Below, in pieces: positions 22,162-32,979 of a stretch of 64,000 nt of DNA. The translations under genes were made by a program, and so were the position numbers. The notes under the pieces were generated by a model that worked only from the letters and a program-made list of their open reading frames with translations, was not told the origin of the DNA and did not search any database. Source of the stretch: Aquatica leii (Eukaryota > Arthropoda > Insecta > Coleoptera > Lampyridae); assembly GCA_035610365.1 (NCBI GenBank), contig CM069432.1, positions 243,130,104 through 243,194,103 of the forward strand, in the 5' to 3' direction. Every line of letters begins with the position of its first letter. Within the stretch, counting starts at the first letter, position 1.

Positions 22162-22198
22162 CACAAGAAGTTTTATAATGAAGTATTGGTTAGAATTG

Positions 22199-22242
22199 TT
22201 AACAAGAACTAACTAAGGTTTAGTAAAGACGTGCTTTTATAT
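22199..22242 (-). promoter_or_regulatory. Core promoter of the unrecognised gene: TATA box plus 15-mer
   Basis: Minus strand: ATATAAAA (22242-22235), 21 bases, then GTTAGTTCTTGTTAA (22213-22199), then 37 bases to the ATG at 22161. The 15-mer differs by one base from that before the ATPase gene, while surrounding sequence is unrelated. Confidence 0.7.
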
Positions 22243-22462
22243 CTTTATAGGGAAAGAATGTTTATACGAAACGTATTTTTTGTAAAATGCTTGACACGTG
22301 ACACATTAGAAAAACAGGTTAATGCTTCACCAATTTTTCCTTTCGGGTAAATATATATAAATAATGTAGTTGTTTCACATTCACTCTAAAAATTATTTTA
22401 CCATTCTTGTACTAATCTTTTCTAAAAAAATTTATTGCATTTTTTAATATATCACTATATTA

Positions 22463-22867
22463 TTTACAATTGACCGTTTCGATTCAACTGTTTGCGTAGC
22501 CCAGTGGTTACGGTCGCCGCTTTGTAATCAAGAAGCCGCCCGGGTTCAAATCCAGCTACACCCACAGCTTTTTTTAAATAAAAATACTTCTCGCTCGAAT
22601 CATGAGACTTCATGACGCATAAAAAATTACCAGTTACGCGATGACGCACGACGCAATCAAAATTACCAATTATGCGATGATGTAACAATGTGAGAGAGAA
22701 AATATGTAAGAGAGAAAAAAAATTCGCTGTAAGAGAGAGAAGAAAAATTTCATTGTGAGAGAGAGAAAAATACTTTCACAAAAAAACCAGAAAAATACTT
22801 TCACGTACGTTTACGGCGAGGTCAGTAATGACGTCAAAAGTGGAGGGGATGCTGCCAGGATTCTACT
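22463..22867 (-). repeat. Right terminal inverted repeat (about 405 bp)
   Basis: Inverted counterpart of 20015-20420, including the tRNA-like sequence and a purine-rich array at about 22687-22770. It has a 3-nt insertion in the tRNA-like part compared with the left copy. Confidence 0.93.
22490..22565 (+). tRNA. tRNA-like sequence in right inverted repeat
   Basis: 76 nt on the plus strand, with A box TAGCCCAGTGG at 22497-22507, B box GGTTCAAATCC at 22543-22553 and a T7 run at 22569-22575. It differs from the left copy by a 3-nt insertion in the variable region and few substitutions. Stems are imperfect, as in the left copy. Confidence 0.55.
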
Positions 22868-22873
22868 CAATTA
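22868..22873. repeat. Polinton-like element target-site duplication, right
   Basis: CAATTA, identical to 20009-20014, immediately after the CT terminus. Confidence 0.9.
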
Positions 22874-25800
22874 CAAAAACGTTTGCGGGAGGGACTTATT
22901 TCTATCTATTCAGCGTGTTTAGTATAGCATACTTTATTTTTAATTTAAAATTACTATAAGTATTTAAATGTGTTACCATTGCATTAGTTAACATGTTTTT
23001 AATTTAAATGTTTTGAAATTTTATGAGCAAAATTGTTAATTTGCTGTATATTGACTACAATTCTAAAACATCATATTTATAATTTAAAAAATTGACACCT
23101 TTATGTTTTTAAAGTAACTGTGCATTGCAGGTTTGTCTTTAAGATCATCGATCTTTAAAAGAACAAATTTATTGTGAATTTATAATTACTGTTTTAATTT
23201 TATAAAAGTTTATATATGCATCTATTTCAATATTTACTAGTCTAAATTATACCAATAATGACTGAAACTATAAAGATTTTGTTCATTGAATAAATTTGTA
23301 AAATATGCAAGCAAAACGTTTTTGGTATAAATTTCTTCTTGTATCTTAGCAGTTTTAAAAATCGATTGTACGCGTTCATATATATTTTACGAAATTTTAG
23401 TGGTAACGAAATAAACGTTAGGAAGCTTTTACTGTCAAAAAAATTTACTCAATCTATTTGACAGAACAAAAGTTTTAAGTCGAAGCAAGATTATACGTTT
23501 ATTTAACTAAACCCATATAAGTCAGTTGGTATTGTCTAAGTTAACGTGTTATAAACTTTGAATATTTTTAGGTCTCTTTTCACAAACTGTTTAATTAATT
23601 TGTTGTAGTGATAAACGTTTTGCTGTATACATTTAAAAATCAATTTTTTTGTTTATGCCACTGTTCTAAAGGCGTGTGTATTATGTTGAGCACGTTTCCA
23701 TGCTTATCTGCCAGCATCAATGACGTTCTTTTGCTGTACATAGAAACCGTTAATATTGATAGAAAATTTGAATCGCATAGTTAAAGATTTTATTTTAAAT
23801 ATTAGTATTGTTTATCCATAAATTTATTTAAAAAAACAAAAATTAAATTGTAAAAATCGGCACTAATCTATATTACAAACATTTTCACATAGAAAAAAAA
23901 ATTAATCTAACAAGTAGATTAAAACGCTTTATTTGCTTTAATGACGTTAAGATTTTTTTAAAGTTTAAACAACACGATTTGGAATTTATTAATTTTATAA
24001 TGAGCATATTTAAAACAAATGTAATAAAAGAAAAACGACTTTCAATATTGATATAACCTAAACATATTGTTTTAGATGTATGTACATAGAAAACTGTTTT
24101 AGAATAAAGAACTTTAATAAATAAAAACAAACCAAAACTATAAACTTCTATATATAACAGGCATGAAGACAAAAACCCCGATAAGAATCTCAATCTTGAA
24201 CTTATCCTTGTTTTCATTTATTGCACAATCCTAGAAAAGCAAGTGGTTATGTGAGACGAATACTGTAGACAACAAAGAGATTGGATGACAAAATCAATCA
24301 AAATAAAACCTTTTGCCAAATTTTTGCTTTGTCCGTTGAATAATTCTACGCAATAATTTTTTTTAAATTAGCTACATATTGAGGAAAATATTTATAAGTT
24401 CTTAACCATTAAATTGTAAACTTTTATACTTTAAAACCAATCAATTTGATTACAACATAAACTCGCTTTTTTAAAGTGCACACGTTTGTTGGTATAAATG
24501 ACAATTCTTGTAAATATTTTAAATGCAATGAATTCTGAGGCAGTATTTTTTTGTTTTATATTTTTAGTAAATCGATAGTTTTTTTTTTTCAAATAATGTG
24601 ACAAAACAAATTTCATTTGATGGATTTTTTAGCACTTTGAACAAGCAATGTGTTAATGAAGTGCAAGAAATTGTTGACTATCCTCAATTTGTGTAAGTTC
24701 ATCAAGCAAATAATGTCTTCCTAAAATTACTTATATGAGAGATTTGATTAAGCTTTATAAGTGCAAAGACATTTTTATACACTTAAAAATAAAATAATGC
24801 TTGAATTAAAATTTGGTTATTATTGACTAAGTCAGTTGTAAATAGCACGTTGTCATTTTTAGTATTTGAATCTCTACTATTTCTACTACGTGCTTAATTT
24901 ATTGTTTAGGTATTCTTTTTAAAAATAATTTTATTCTTTATATTTAAAAAATTTTAATTAAAAAAAAACACGTTTAGCCTAGAAATCCAAATTAAAATAA
25001 TTTTAAATAAAACTAAAGCTGTGATATAATTCATATTATTATTTTTGCACTATACAGCTATAAACATTATGGTATGTGTAATTTATTTCTATTTGAACTA
25101 AAACTGAGTACAAATTTTTTAAAATTAGTTGTACTCAATATTTTTAAGAAGTGTATTTTTGTTTCTTTTATGTTTGTATTTTAAAATCTTTTAAATATAA
25201 AAAATGTTGAGCAATAATTTTATATTAAATAATCTGTTAGTTAGCTATTTCTATTTAGGATTTTACATTTTTTAATCAAAGATGGCGTAGATAAACTTAT
25301 CAAATCGAAATTCAGTCGTTAAACACATAAAAGAAAAAATATATATTTTTTAATTCAAACTGAACCACCAAAAATCTATCTATGAAAATTTTACAAATAC
25401 GAAACTGTTTATGATAGTTTTCGTTAATCTAGGCTTTGTTTAGAAAAAAATTGCAGCTATAAAAAATCTTTTTTTAAAGAGGACATTTGGAAATTGACTA
25501 CAAGTTATTGCAGACCACATAAAACAAATTTCAACCCAGTTGTTTTTTGGAAGTAATATAAATGTTTTTTACAATAACAAAAATTAGAATTCCAGAATCT
25601 ACCGCTCACCCCTATGATGCTTACTTAGAAGTTTGACACAGTTTGTTTAACTAATTTAGTGATAAGTTATATAATTTCCGCAATTTTTTGTGTTTTACAT
25701 TTTTTAGAATCTTCGAAAAGGTTTTTCTAGGACTAGAACCCATCTTTTTTTTTAACTCTTCTTATACATAAAATCTGCTCATAATAAAGGGCGCTATATG

Positions 25801-25999
25801 TTTAAGATAAGATTACAGCTTAAACTATCATACATATACTTGCAAAGACGGGCTCCATCGAGCCCTCTACTTACAATTTTTTAAGTAAGTAAGAATAAAA
25901 AATATTTTTTACCTTAAAAGATTTTGATTAGGAAAATAATGTGAATGATAAATAATCACCAATTAATTAATTAATTAAACAAAACGAGGGTTTAAATCT
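22874..25999. other. AT-rich sequence without recognisable genes
   Basis: Long A/T-rich stretch. The 110-codon minus-strand frame at 23885-24217 is hydrophobic only because it is T-rich, and has no family similarity. A short (AATT)n run lies at about 25962-25978, next to the 3' end of the following LINE. Confidence 0.55.
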
Positions 26000-26005
26000 T
26001 TTTAG

Positions 26006-27560
26006 TCACATGGGTTCGTCATTTTCAATCATTAAGGAGTTAACAAGAGTATTTGAATGAGCACTGAGCCTGTTTTTATATTTTATTCCATAGCTTTGGA
26101 TTTCACTTTTTACTGTCGGAACAAATAAATTATGCAGTATCACTCTATTTGGCGCATACCACGCGGTATCACACATCACCCGTAGCACTTTATTTAGAAA
26201 ACATTCCTAGATTTCCACACTGGAGTTGCACGCTATCCTCCAAAGGAAAATTCCGTATGTTCAATTAGGTTTTAGGGTGACTTCGTAGACTAGAAGTTTA
26301 TTGTTCAAAGACATTTTGGAGATCCTACGGATTAGCTAGTAAAGTTTCTTGAGTTTGTATTCCAATTACTTGCACTTAGTAAAGACATGTGTTTTTCAAT
26401 TAAGTTTACAGTCACTGTGACGGCTATAGTATTTTAAAGATTCAGAATGTTTTAGTTTTTGTGCATTGAGAGAAATTGGTGGACAGTTGCTTTTTTTTAA
26501 CGTGAAAGTGATGTGGTAGAATTTAGATTTATTAACTTGACTTTGAGCCACTGTTGGATTCCGTTTAAATGTGCCTGTAGATATCTAGATTCACTATCAG
26601 GTTCGACATGGGATGCTAGTCTTGCTATGTCGTCAGCAAACGTAGCTGTGGTCGTGAAGTTGGAAAATCGGCTGTCTACAGGAAGTAAAGTATTGGATCC
26701 ATAACACTTGCCTGGAACACTCCAGATAATACTGGTTTAGGATCCGTGTATATTTGTGTCGATATTTAACTAAAAACGGCCTGTTACTCAGATCGGATTT
26801 GGGGATTATGTATATTTGCTGGGAAAATGGTTTTTTTAGTTAGTAGCATAGCCCTGCATGCCAGACTTTGTCAAAAGCAAGTGAAGAGTCTAAGAATACA
26901 GCTAAACAGAATCTGCTGTTTTTAAGATCAGAGGATAATTTGTCAACCAGACTTTGGGGTGTCTAGTATTGACTTAATTCTCATTAGAATTAATTTTTCG
27001 AAGATTTTGGAGAACACTGGAAGGAGACTAATAGGTATCTAAGATGAAATTTTCCCAGGGGGTTTACCTGGATTTGGAACTATAACTATTTAAGCTATTT
27101 TCCGTAGGCTTGGGAAGTGACCTACTCTCATGATAGGATTGCAGATTCGAGTAAAATTTCAAGAGCCCAGGATCCGTATTCGTTTAAAACAAGTAAAATA
27201 TATTGCGTTGGCCTTTTTATTTTTTGCGCACCGCTTTCCAAAGCGAATAGTCCGTGTGTTCGGAAGCAGATAAGTTTTCTAGGTAATTCTGAATGCTGAA
27301 AACTTTATGCTAAAGTAATAGTTTTTCTAATTGCTTAACGCTCTCTTATCTGCAACAGAACTAGTCAGCTGCCAACGAACTTTTCGTCGTCTATTTTTTT
27401 AAATTTTTTTTTAAATTCCATTAGGACAGTTTACATTTGCAGGGCGATTTAGTAGTACTGGTGCTGGTGCTGTTTCCCATTCTGCTTGTTGAATTTATAA
27501 GATTAATCACAGATCACTCAATATCATAATCAGATTTCAGCGGCACTGACAAATTCAGTA
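26006..27560 (-). pseudogene. Jockey-type LINE, RT and C-terminal region, 5'-truncated
   Basis: Reading the minus strand from about 27560: the endonuclease-RT linker includes FLENLSASEHTDYSLWKAVRK (about 27290-27230), as in jockey elements (F-x-YL--LS---TDYSLWKA). RT follows with an LDSSLAFDKVWHAGL block (about 26900-26850) and ATFADDIARLASH (FADD codons at 26640-26629). The C-terminal frame 26188-26006 reads DTAWYAPNRVILHNL and later RLSAHSNTLVNSL, the usual jockey ending. The endonuclease is absent, consistent with 5' truncation during target-primed reverse transcription. Stops and frameshifts disable it. Confidence 0.85.
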
Positions 27561-27599
27561 GATGTCTAATCTATCTCAAAAGTAGTTCCAATCGGTGTT

Positions 27600-29600
27600 C
27601 TTATTAGATAATGTAGGTTCTTTCTACATAGTAATTGTATTGGAGCTTATGGTAAATGACGACGACGATTCTCGTTTCAGAAGCAAAATATTTCCAGTGT
27701 TGCTTAGTGACAACCGGCAAGATAAGTAACTTTAATTTCAACTATATACTCATACATTATATTAAATTTGTACATAAATCTAAATTAAAATCTTTATACG
27801 CTGATAATGTAGGGCTATTTTTTATTTGTTTATTTATTACTGTGTTAAATACAAAAATTTAATTAAATTGGATTGTAAACACACTAGTTTGGAGATTAGA
27901 CATATCAGTATTGTTAAACTGAGCCTTGATTTAACCAAACAAACATGTACTTTAAATACCGCACTAGAATAGCTAAATCTACGACTAAATTCATTAACCT
28001 TAGAATGCACAACATAGGCCTGGCAGGCCCCGTGATGCCTTTTATATCTTATAATTTTGTAATTTCTTTATAAAGAAAATTTTAGATTAATATATTAACA
28101 TCTAGAGGCAGAGAGAAATTCAAAGCAGTTTATACAACACGGGCTTCTGAGACTTGCACATTTAGAATGGTATATAAGCACAAACAAAAACGTAGTGTCA
28201 GATTTGGTAACAAGGATTTCAAGAAACTGTGTTAGCACGGACCAGTAGAGCAGATGAAGGGTCATCCGGTAAAAGCGAAGTTGAATCAGAAAATAAGACG
28301 TTGACGGAAAGTTTGGAGAAGGAAGTGATAATTATTCTGAGCATTATTTAAGTGCTAGTAATGATTCGTATTAAACTTTTTTTTTTTTCATCTGCAGCTG
28401 ACAATTCGGCAGCATCTTAACCAAGTTATAATGTTCTGAGTGGTTTAGACTGATCAGCTAACAGTAAGGAAAGTATGGAAACACAATAGTATTCGTCGAC
28501 CTCATGGGTTGATAAAAAAGCACATGTTCTACACATAGAGAAACTTTGCAGTTGTTTATGTCTGGTGCAGCTTTACAAGAAACTTGTAACGTTCTTAAAA
28601 TACGTTATGTTAAATGCCTATGGTGCAGGCGGTTTAATTTTCAAAAAGACGAATAATATTGAATTGAGTAAAAGGAATTTCCCAAAAAAAAACATTTTTA
28701 GGGGCTGAAAGCCGTTGAAGAATAAATGTTGTGTTATAACAACTTTAACAAAACATTTTAAGTATTGCCAAATTACACATTTAGTGTTCTAAAAAAAACA
28801 TACTCAATTCGTAAGGTAAATGCCTTAAATGTTATAGCTTAATTCTCATTGTTATTCCTTTAGTTTTATGCGGCTCTGATTTCTAATAGAAATTATTAAG
28901 ATATCAGTTGTCAGTATCGTGTCGATTGTAACAAACGAATGATGGCCGATACGTCTAATAAACGCAGCGTTGATCATCCGATGATAATAAGGATAACACC
29001 ATACTATATCATTAACATCGTCACAAAATATTAATAAATAAAAATAATACCAGCCAAGGTCATAGCGTGCCACCATATATAAAAAAAAACGAACAAATCT
29101 TTAAACCACCACCCACACCCGCTTACCGCATAAGAGCTGTCGATAGCCGCTTGAGGTTGTTGTTATCCTTAGGCGTGACAAACTGTAAATTGTTGCTTTA
29201 CAAGAAACTCATGCTTGCCTTGGTCAACTTATTAAAGCAAAAGTAGCACGAAGCTGGGACTTGCTGTGTGCAAACTATTTTCCCAAGAATTTGCCAATCT
29301 TATATATCGAGGAACTATGTCAGTTTTCCGATTCAAAAGGCCACAGGCCATAGGCCACCAATTAAAAAAAATGTTTTTTTTATTTTGTGTTTTTAAGGTA
29401 TCTTACATATATTTGTCAATTTTTTTATCATAAATGATACGCGTATACATATTTTCTAAACGTTCCTTTTTTTTTGATAGATAACAACAGGTTAAAAGAC
29501 TAGAACGGGCCAGCACAAACGGTTTAGATAAAACAATTTGATTGATTTTACTAAATTCCTCATTTCCTTCTTCCAGATTGCATAGTGGATAGTTTATAAA
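27600..29600. other. Unassigned sequence
   Basis: No family recognised. Around 28250-28370 a short acidic, serine-rich translation (SDNYSEHYLSASNDSY) recalls piggyBac N-termini, but nothing confirms it. The minus-strand frame 28852-29076 is unrecognised. Confidence 0.4.
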
Positions 29601-30021
29601 GATTAGTGTCATTAAAAAGACTAATTGATTCTATTCAAAATGTGGAGTATGGTAGTGATGGTTTTGTTCAAGACCCAAATTTCCATCTTGACAGTAAAAC
29701 TTACGAAAAAGAAACAATAAATAAAAGTGACAAGGAAATTATCAGGCGCACTACGCTTGGAATTCCATGTACAGTACCTGATTTCAACGTTCCAAATACC
29801 TCCGGTTCTACCGGGTCTCAGTGGTTGAAGCAAAAATTGAAGGAAATTGAATAAAAAATACCAACTCGTAAAAACCAATCCCGTATTGCTTATACATCGC
29901 TCTTTAGAAGAATGAAAGATATTTATTCTGGTATCTTAGCACAAACGAATATTATTGATTTCTTTGAAGTGTTTTCGACCAATGATATATTACACTGTAT
30001 TACTGTTCTGTTATTAAAAAT

Positions 30022-30275
30022 GGTTTTTACCAAACAAAACACCTTTATTATTGAGGCTTATTTTCGTTCGGGAATCCGCACTGGAATTATTTAGGTTTTT
30101 TTTTTTTTTAATAAAGTACATTTATAGCGTCTACATACTTTGAAAATATTTCAAAATGCGATTACAGAAGCTGTTTACAGTATTATATCTGAAATGTTAC
30201 ATAATGTTTGTAACATTATTAAAACAAGAGTGAACCTGTGTTTAAATTTAGATAGCCAACATTTTGAACAGATGT
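30022..30275 (+). pseudogene. Internally deleted mariner-like transposase
   Basis: Two ends of one transposase sit almost side by side. The N-terminal piece (about 30022-30093) contains VFTKQNTFIIEAYFRSG, the helix-turn-helix start (DUF4817 type) of insect mariner-like proteins. About 60 bases later the frame reads AITEAVYSII-MLHNVCNIIKTRVNLCLNL and DSQHFEQM followed by a stop at about 30275, the conserved C-terminus. The whole catalytic core is gone, so this is a short deletion derivative that would depend on a full-length element. Clear inverted ends were not found. Confidence 0.65.
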
Positions 30276-30359
30276 AAAATTAATTGTATAATTTTTTACA
30301 TTTGTTAATTAAATTATAATTTAACTTCTATTGAACCTTACGTATTTGAAATTTAAACG

Positions 30360-30970
30360 CTCGTCAATGTAGATATCATAGTGGATCCAACAAATTTATT
30401 TGGTACTCAATACTTACTAACCTCAGATTATTCAACCGGTCAAGAATCCACTCATGGACCCATGTAATTATAGATGAGATGATATAGTTTCTGGCTATAG
30501 CTTATCGTTTCAGAAACAGAAAGATTCATCTAGTAAAAACGTTTAGAGCCAATAGAATGTATTTGCCAAATGATGTTATAGAATCTCAAATAAGGAGAGG
30601 TCAGATGTCGGCTAAACAAACAGAGGACGGAATAGTTCTGCTAAAACGGCGTGACAAGCTCGACGTACGAATGCTGTCAACAAAAATGCCAGTTCTAAAA
30701 GTAACTACCACCAAGAGTATAAAACAAACGCCTATTATAAAATAACAGAATCAAACCTAACTGATCAGATGGCGATTTACGAATTGGGATTACGTCGATA
30801 TATCAAGTGGTCTAGTGTACGCTCGTTTTTTATAGTATAATCAATATACAAAAATCAGAAAAATGACTATTACAGAATCTGGAATGCTTGAACGAGCTGG
30901 CATGGATATTGCTACCAGACCAACAAATCTACAGCAAACGCAAACACAAAGCGGATAAAAAAAAGTCCGG
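30360..30970 (+). pseudogene. piggyBac transposase fragment, second locus
   Basis: The frame 30557-30745 reads LPNDVIESQIRRGQMSAKQ and RRDKLDVRMLSTKM, the segment between the second and third catalytic Asp in piggyBac proteins (usual form ...G-x-V-LKW-DKR-V-MLST). After a frame change, NLTDQMAIYELGLRRYIKW matches the block with the third catalytic Asp and the downstream RK-KWY segment. Upstream about 30370-30550 is compatible with the preceding domain but worn. The piece is independent of the 3.5-6.1 kb copy and belongs to a different subgroup by its residues. Confidence 0.65.
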
Positions 30971-31262
30971 GGGGCCTGTGTCAAATTCTAAATATGACAG
31001 AAAGAGAAAGATAATTGACGGAAAAATAATCAGAGCATCTTAAGTTTCCACCAAGTGCTCAGTATGCTAGGATATAATTTCTCAATCACGTTTCAATGAT
31101 ACCCATAAATATATATATATTTTCAAGAGTTTTTTAATTGTTTTATATGCTTACTTTCTTCACTCGGAAGAATATTCACTTAGTTTTCATACACTTGAAA
31201 TTAAAAATGTTTATTAATTTGAAATAACCATCAAATAGTGAACTTAATGACTATATGATTTA

Positions 31263-32979
31263 TTGGATACTAAACATATTCCTTATTATAACGATGAAAA
31301 AAGCGATGAACACTTGGATTATTCCTCTGAAAGTGATGACAGCAGCGAAACTTCTCGGGACGTAGATAAATTACCTACTACTGAGACGAGTGTTATTGTT
31401 GGAAGCAGTAACAGTAAGGTTTTCTATGAAAAGCGAGAAATTGCAAAAGAAATATTTTTAAACATGATATCACAAACTTGCCGATCGAAAAATGACAAAG
31501 AAGAAATACATAATAGGGTGATTGAAGATAACAATGCATTCATATTACCGCTGACAACGTTAATAATAGTATTGTTTTGGAGAATCAGCAACAGATAAAA
31601 AAAAAGTTTTTCGCAAAAACTGAAAAAATCATGAAGGCAAAGACCATAAAAAACGGATTGTTATGCAAAGAAAGGTGCAGATTAAACTGTACAGCTAAAT
31701 TTCATCTTAAAAAAAGAGAGACCATTCTTAAAAAGTTTTATACATTAGATAGAAATGCAAAAAATTCTATGTTCTTTAAAATTATTGGAATAAAACCAGT
31801 TGCCCGCCATCGAACCAATACGACATCCCAAAAACAATATTTAAGAACAGTGTGCAAAGATGCATTTTGTTCACTGCACCAAATTGGCAGAAAGAAAATT
31901 GAACTTTTACAAAAACGTCTAAAAACTAGACAATCGGCTCCAACACCGGATAAACGAGGACGTCATATTTTCGAAACCAAGTTCACCTTAGTTCATTTGG
32001 ATACCCTAAAAGTGATACGTGTAGCGTATGTGACGCCGGTGAAAACACATCGGAACCTTCAGAAAATTACAGATTTGCTTTCGAATGCCAGAAAATAGAC
32101 AGAAAAAGGCCATTAATTGACGAAAACATCTGTTATATTACAATGGACTTGCAGCAAACTATGCCGCTCCCTAAATTGTCTACATCCAAGGCTTTCTAAT
32201 TACGACAAATGTGGTACTACAACTTTGGTGTGCATTGTATCAGTCATTTAGGCAACAAGTCGTATTTTTTTACTTGGACCGAGGATGTAGCTAATACGTT
32301 GCTCAAAGAAGAGAATCCCAAAATTGATCATTTAACAGTTTGGTCAGATTCATTTGGTGGTCAAAACAAAAACTTTTTTATTCTTTGCCTCTATGAATAC
32401 TTGATTTTAAATGGATTCTTTAAAATTATCGACCACAAATTCCCAGAAGTTAGCCACAGTTATCTTGATTCTGACAAGGACGAATTGAGAAGGTCGTTAG
32501 GAAACACTCAAACATTTTTATTCCAGATCAATACCGTGCATTGATTAGGACTAAAAAGTACTAAAAATAGTGTGTGTGTCGATATGGAACATTTTTTTTA
32601 TAATTTCGAGCAACTTCCTAGTAAACTACATTTAACTAAAAAGAAAAAAAAACACCATAAAGGAAAAAATCTACCTTCGCGATAACGTGGATTCGAGTGG
32701 AACAATTTGGTTACTATTTTTATAAAACATGTTTACATTTTAAACCATTTTTACAAGTCGATTTAACAAAAGAAGGTTCTAGAAAAGTTTAGAAGGGGGA
32801 AGTTACACCTACTAGATTTACAAAGAAGATTGGTGGTTTAACGGTTGAAAAAATGAAAAATTTACAAGAACAAATCAAATTTGTTAAAGACGAGTATCGA
32901 TGGTTCTATGAAAATATTTTGGAGCAAAATCATGAAATACCAAAATACAAAAAAGCAAAGAAGAGGCAGACGATTTAAC
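31263..32979 (+). pseudogene. Uncharacterised DDE-like transposase family, copy 2
   Basis: Frames in order: 31263-31598 is an acidic Ser/Glu-rich N-terminal part. 31577-32098 has a Cys-rich start (LCKERCRLNC), the block FKIIGIKPVARHRTNT, and VCKDAFCSLHQIGRKKI. Near 32142-32195, MDLQQTMPLPKLSTSKAF is followed by QMWYYNFGVH. The frame 32209-32544 has FFTWTEDVAN, TVWSDSFGGQNKNF and IDHKFPEVSHSYLDSDKD. A tail with KMKNLQ and WFYENIL ends at a stop near 32979. Three conserved acidic positions (MDLQ, WSDS, DSDKD) suggest an RNase H-fold nuclease. The family is common as repeats in arthropods, and I believe it corresponds to DUF7869 proteins. Several frameshifts and an SHY-domain deletion are present compared with copy 1. 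Confidence 0.65.

Larger units (their letters stand above)
20015..22867. mobile_element. Miniature Polinton/Maverick-like element
   Basis: The 2,853-bp unit begins AGTAGAATCC and ends GGATTCTACT, is flanked by a perfect 6-bp CAATTA duplication, and has terminal inverted repeats of about 405 bp. Six-base duplications, AG-starting ends and long inverted repeats are the established signature of Polintons. It encodes two minus-strand genes, an unrecognised 267-codon gene (22161-21361) and a packaging-type ATPase (21219-20557). Each has its own TATA box and nearby AATAAA. Complete Polintons are 15-20 kb and encode protein-primed polymerase, integrase, protease and capsid proteins. None of these is here, so this copy is either an internally deleted, mobilised-in-trans derivative or a distinct compact element. 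Confidence 0.85.

Noticed and set aside
23885-24217. 110-codon hydrophobic minus-strand frame
   Set aside because: Composition reflects AT-rich sequence (Phe, Leu, Ile, Lys); no family similarity, no conserved motifs and no promoter context.
26513-26704. 63-codon plus-strand frame
   Set aside because: It is the antisense shadow of the LINE FADD region on the minus strand.
29606-29854. 82-codon plus-strand frame before the mariner remnant
   Set aside because: It starts at GTG, no family is recognised, and the reverse strand is equally open.
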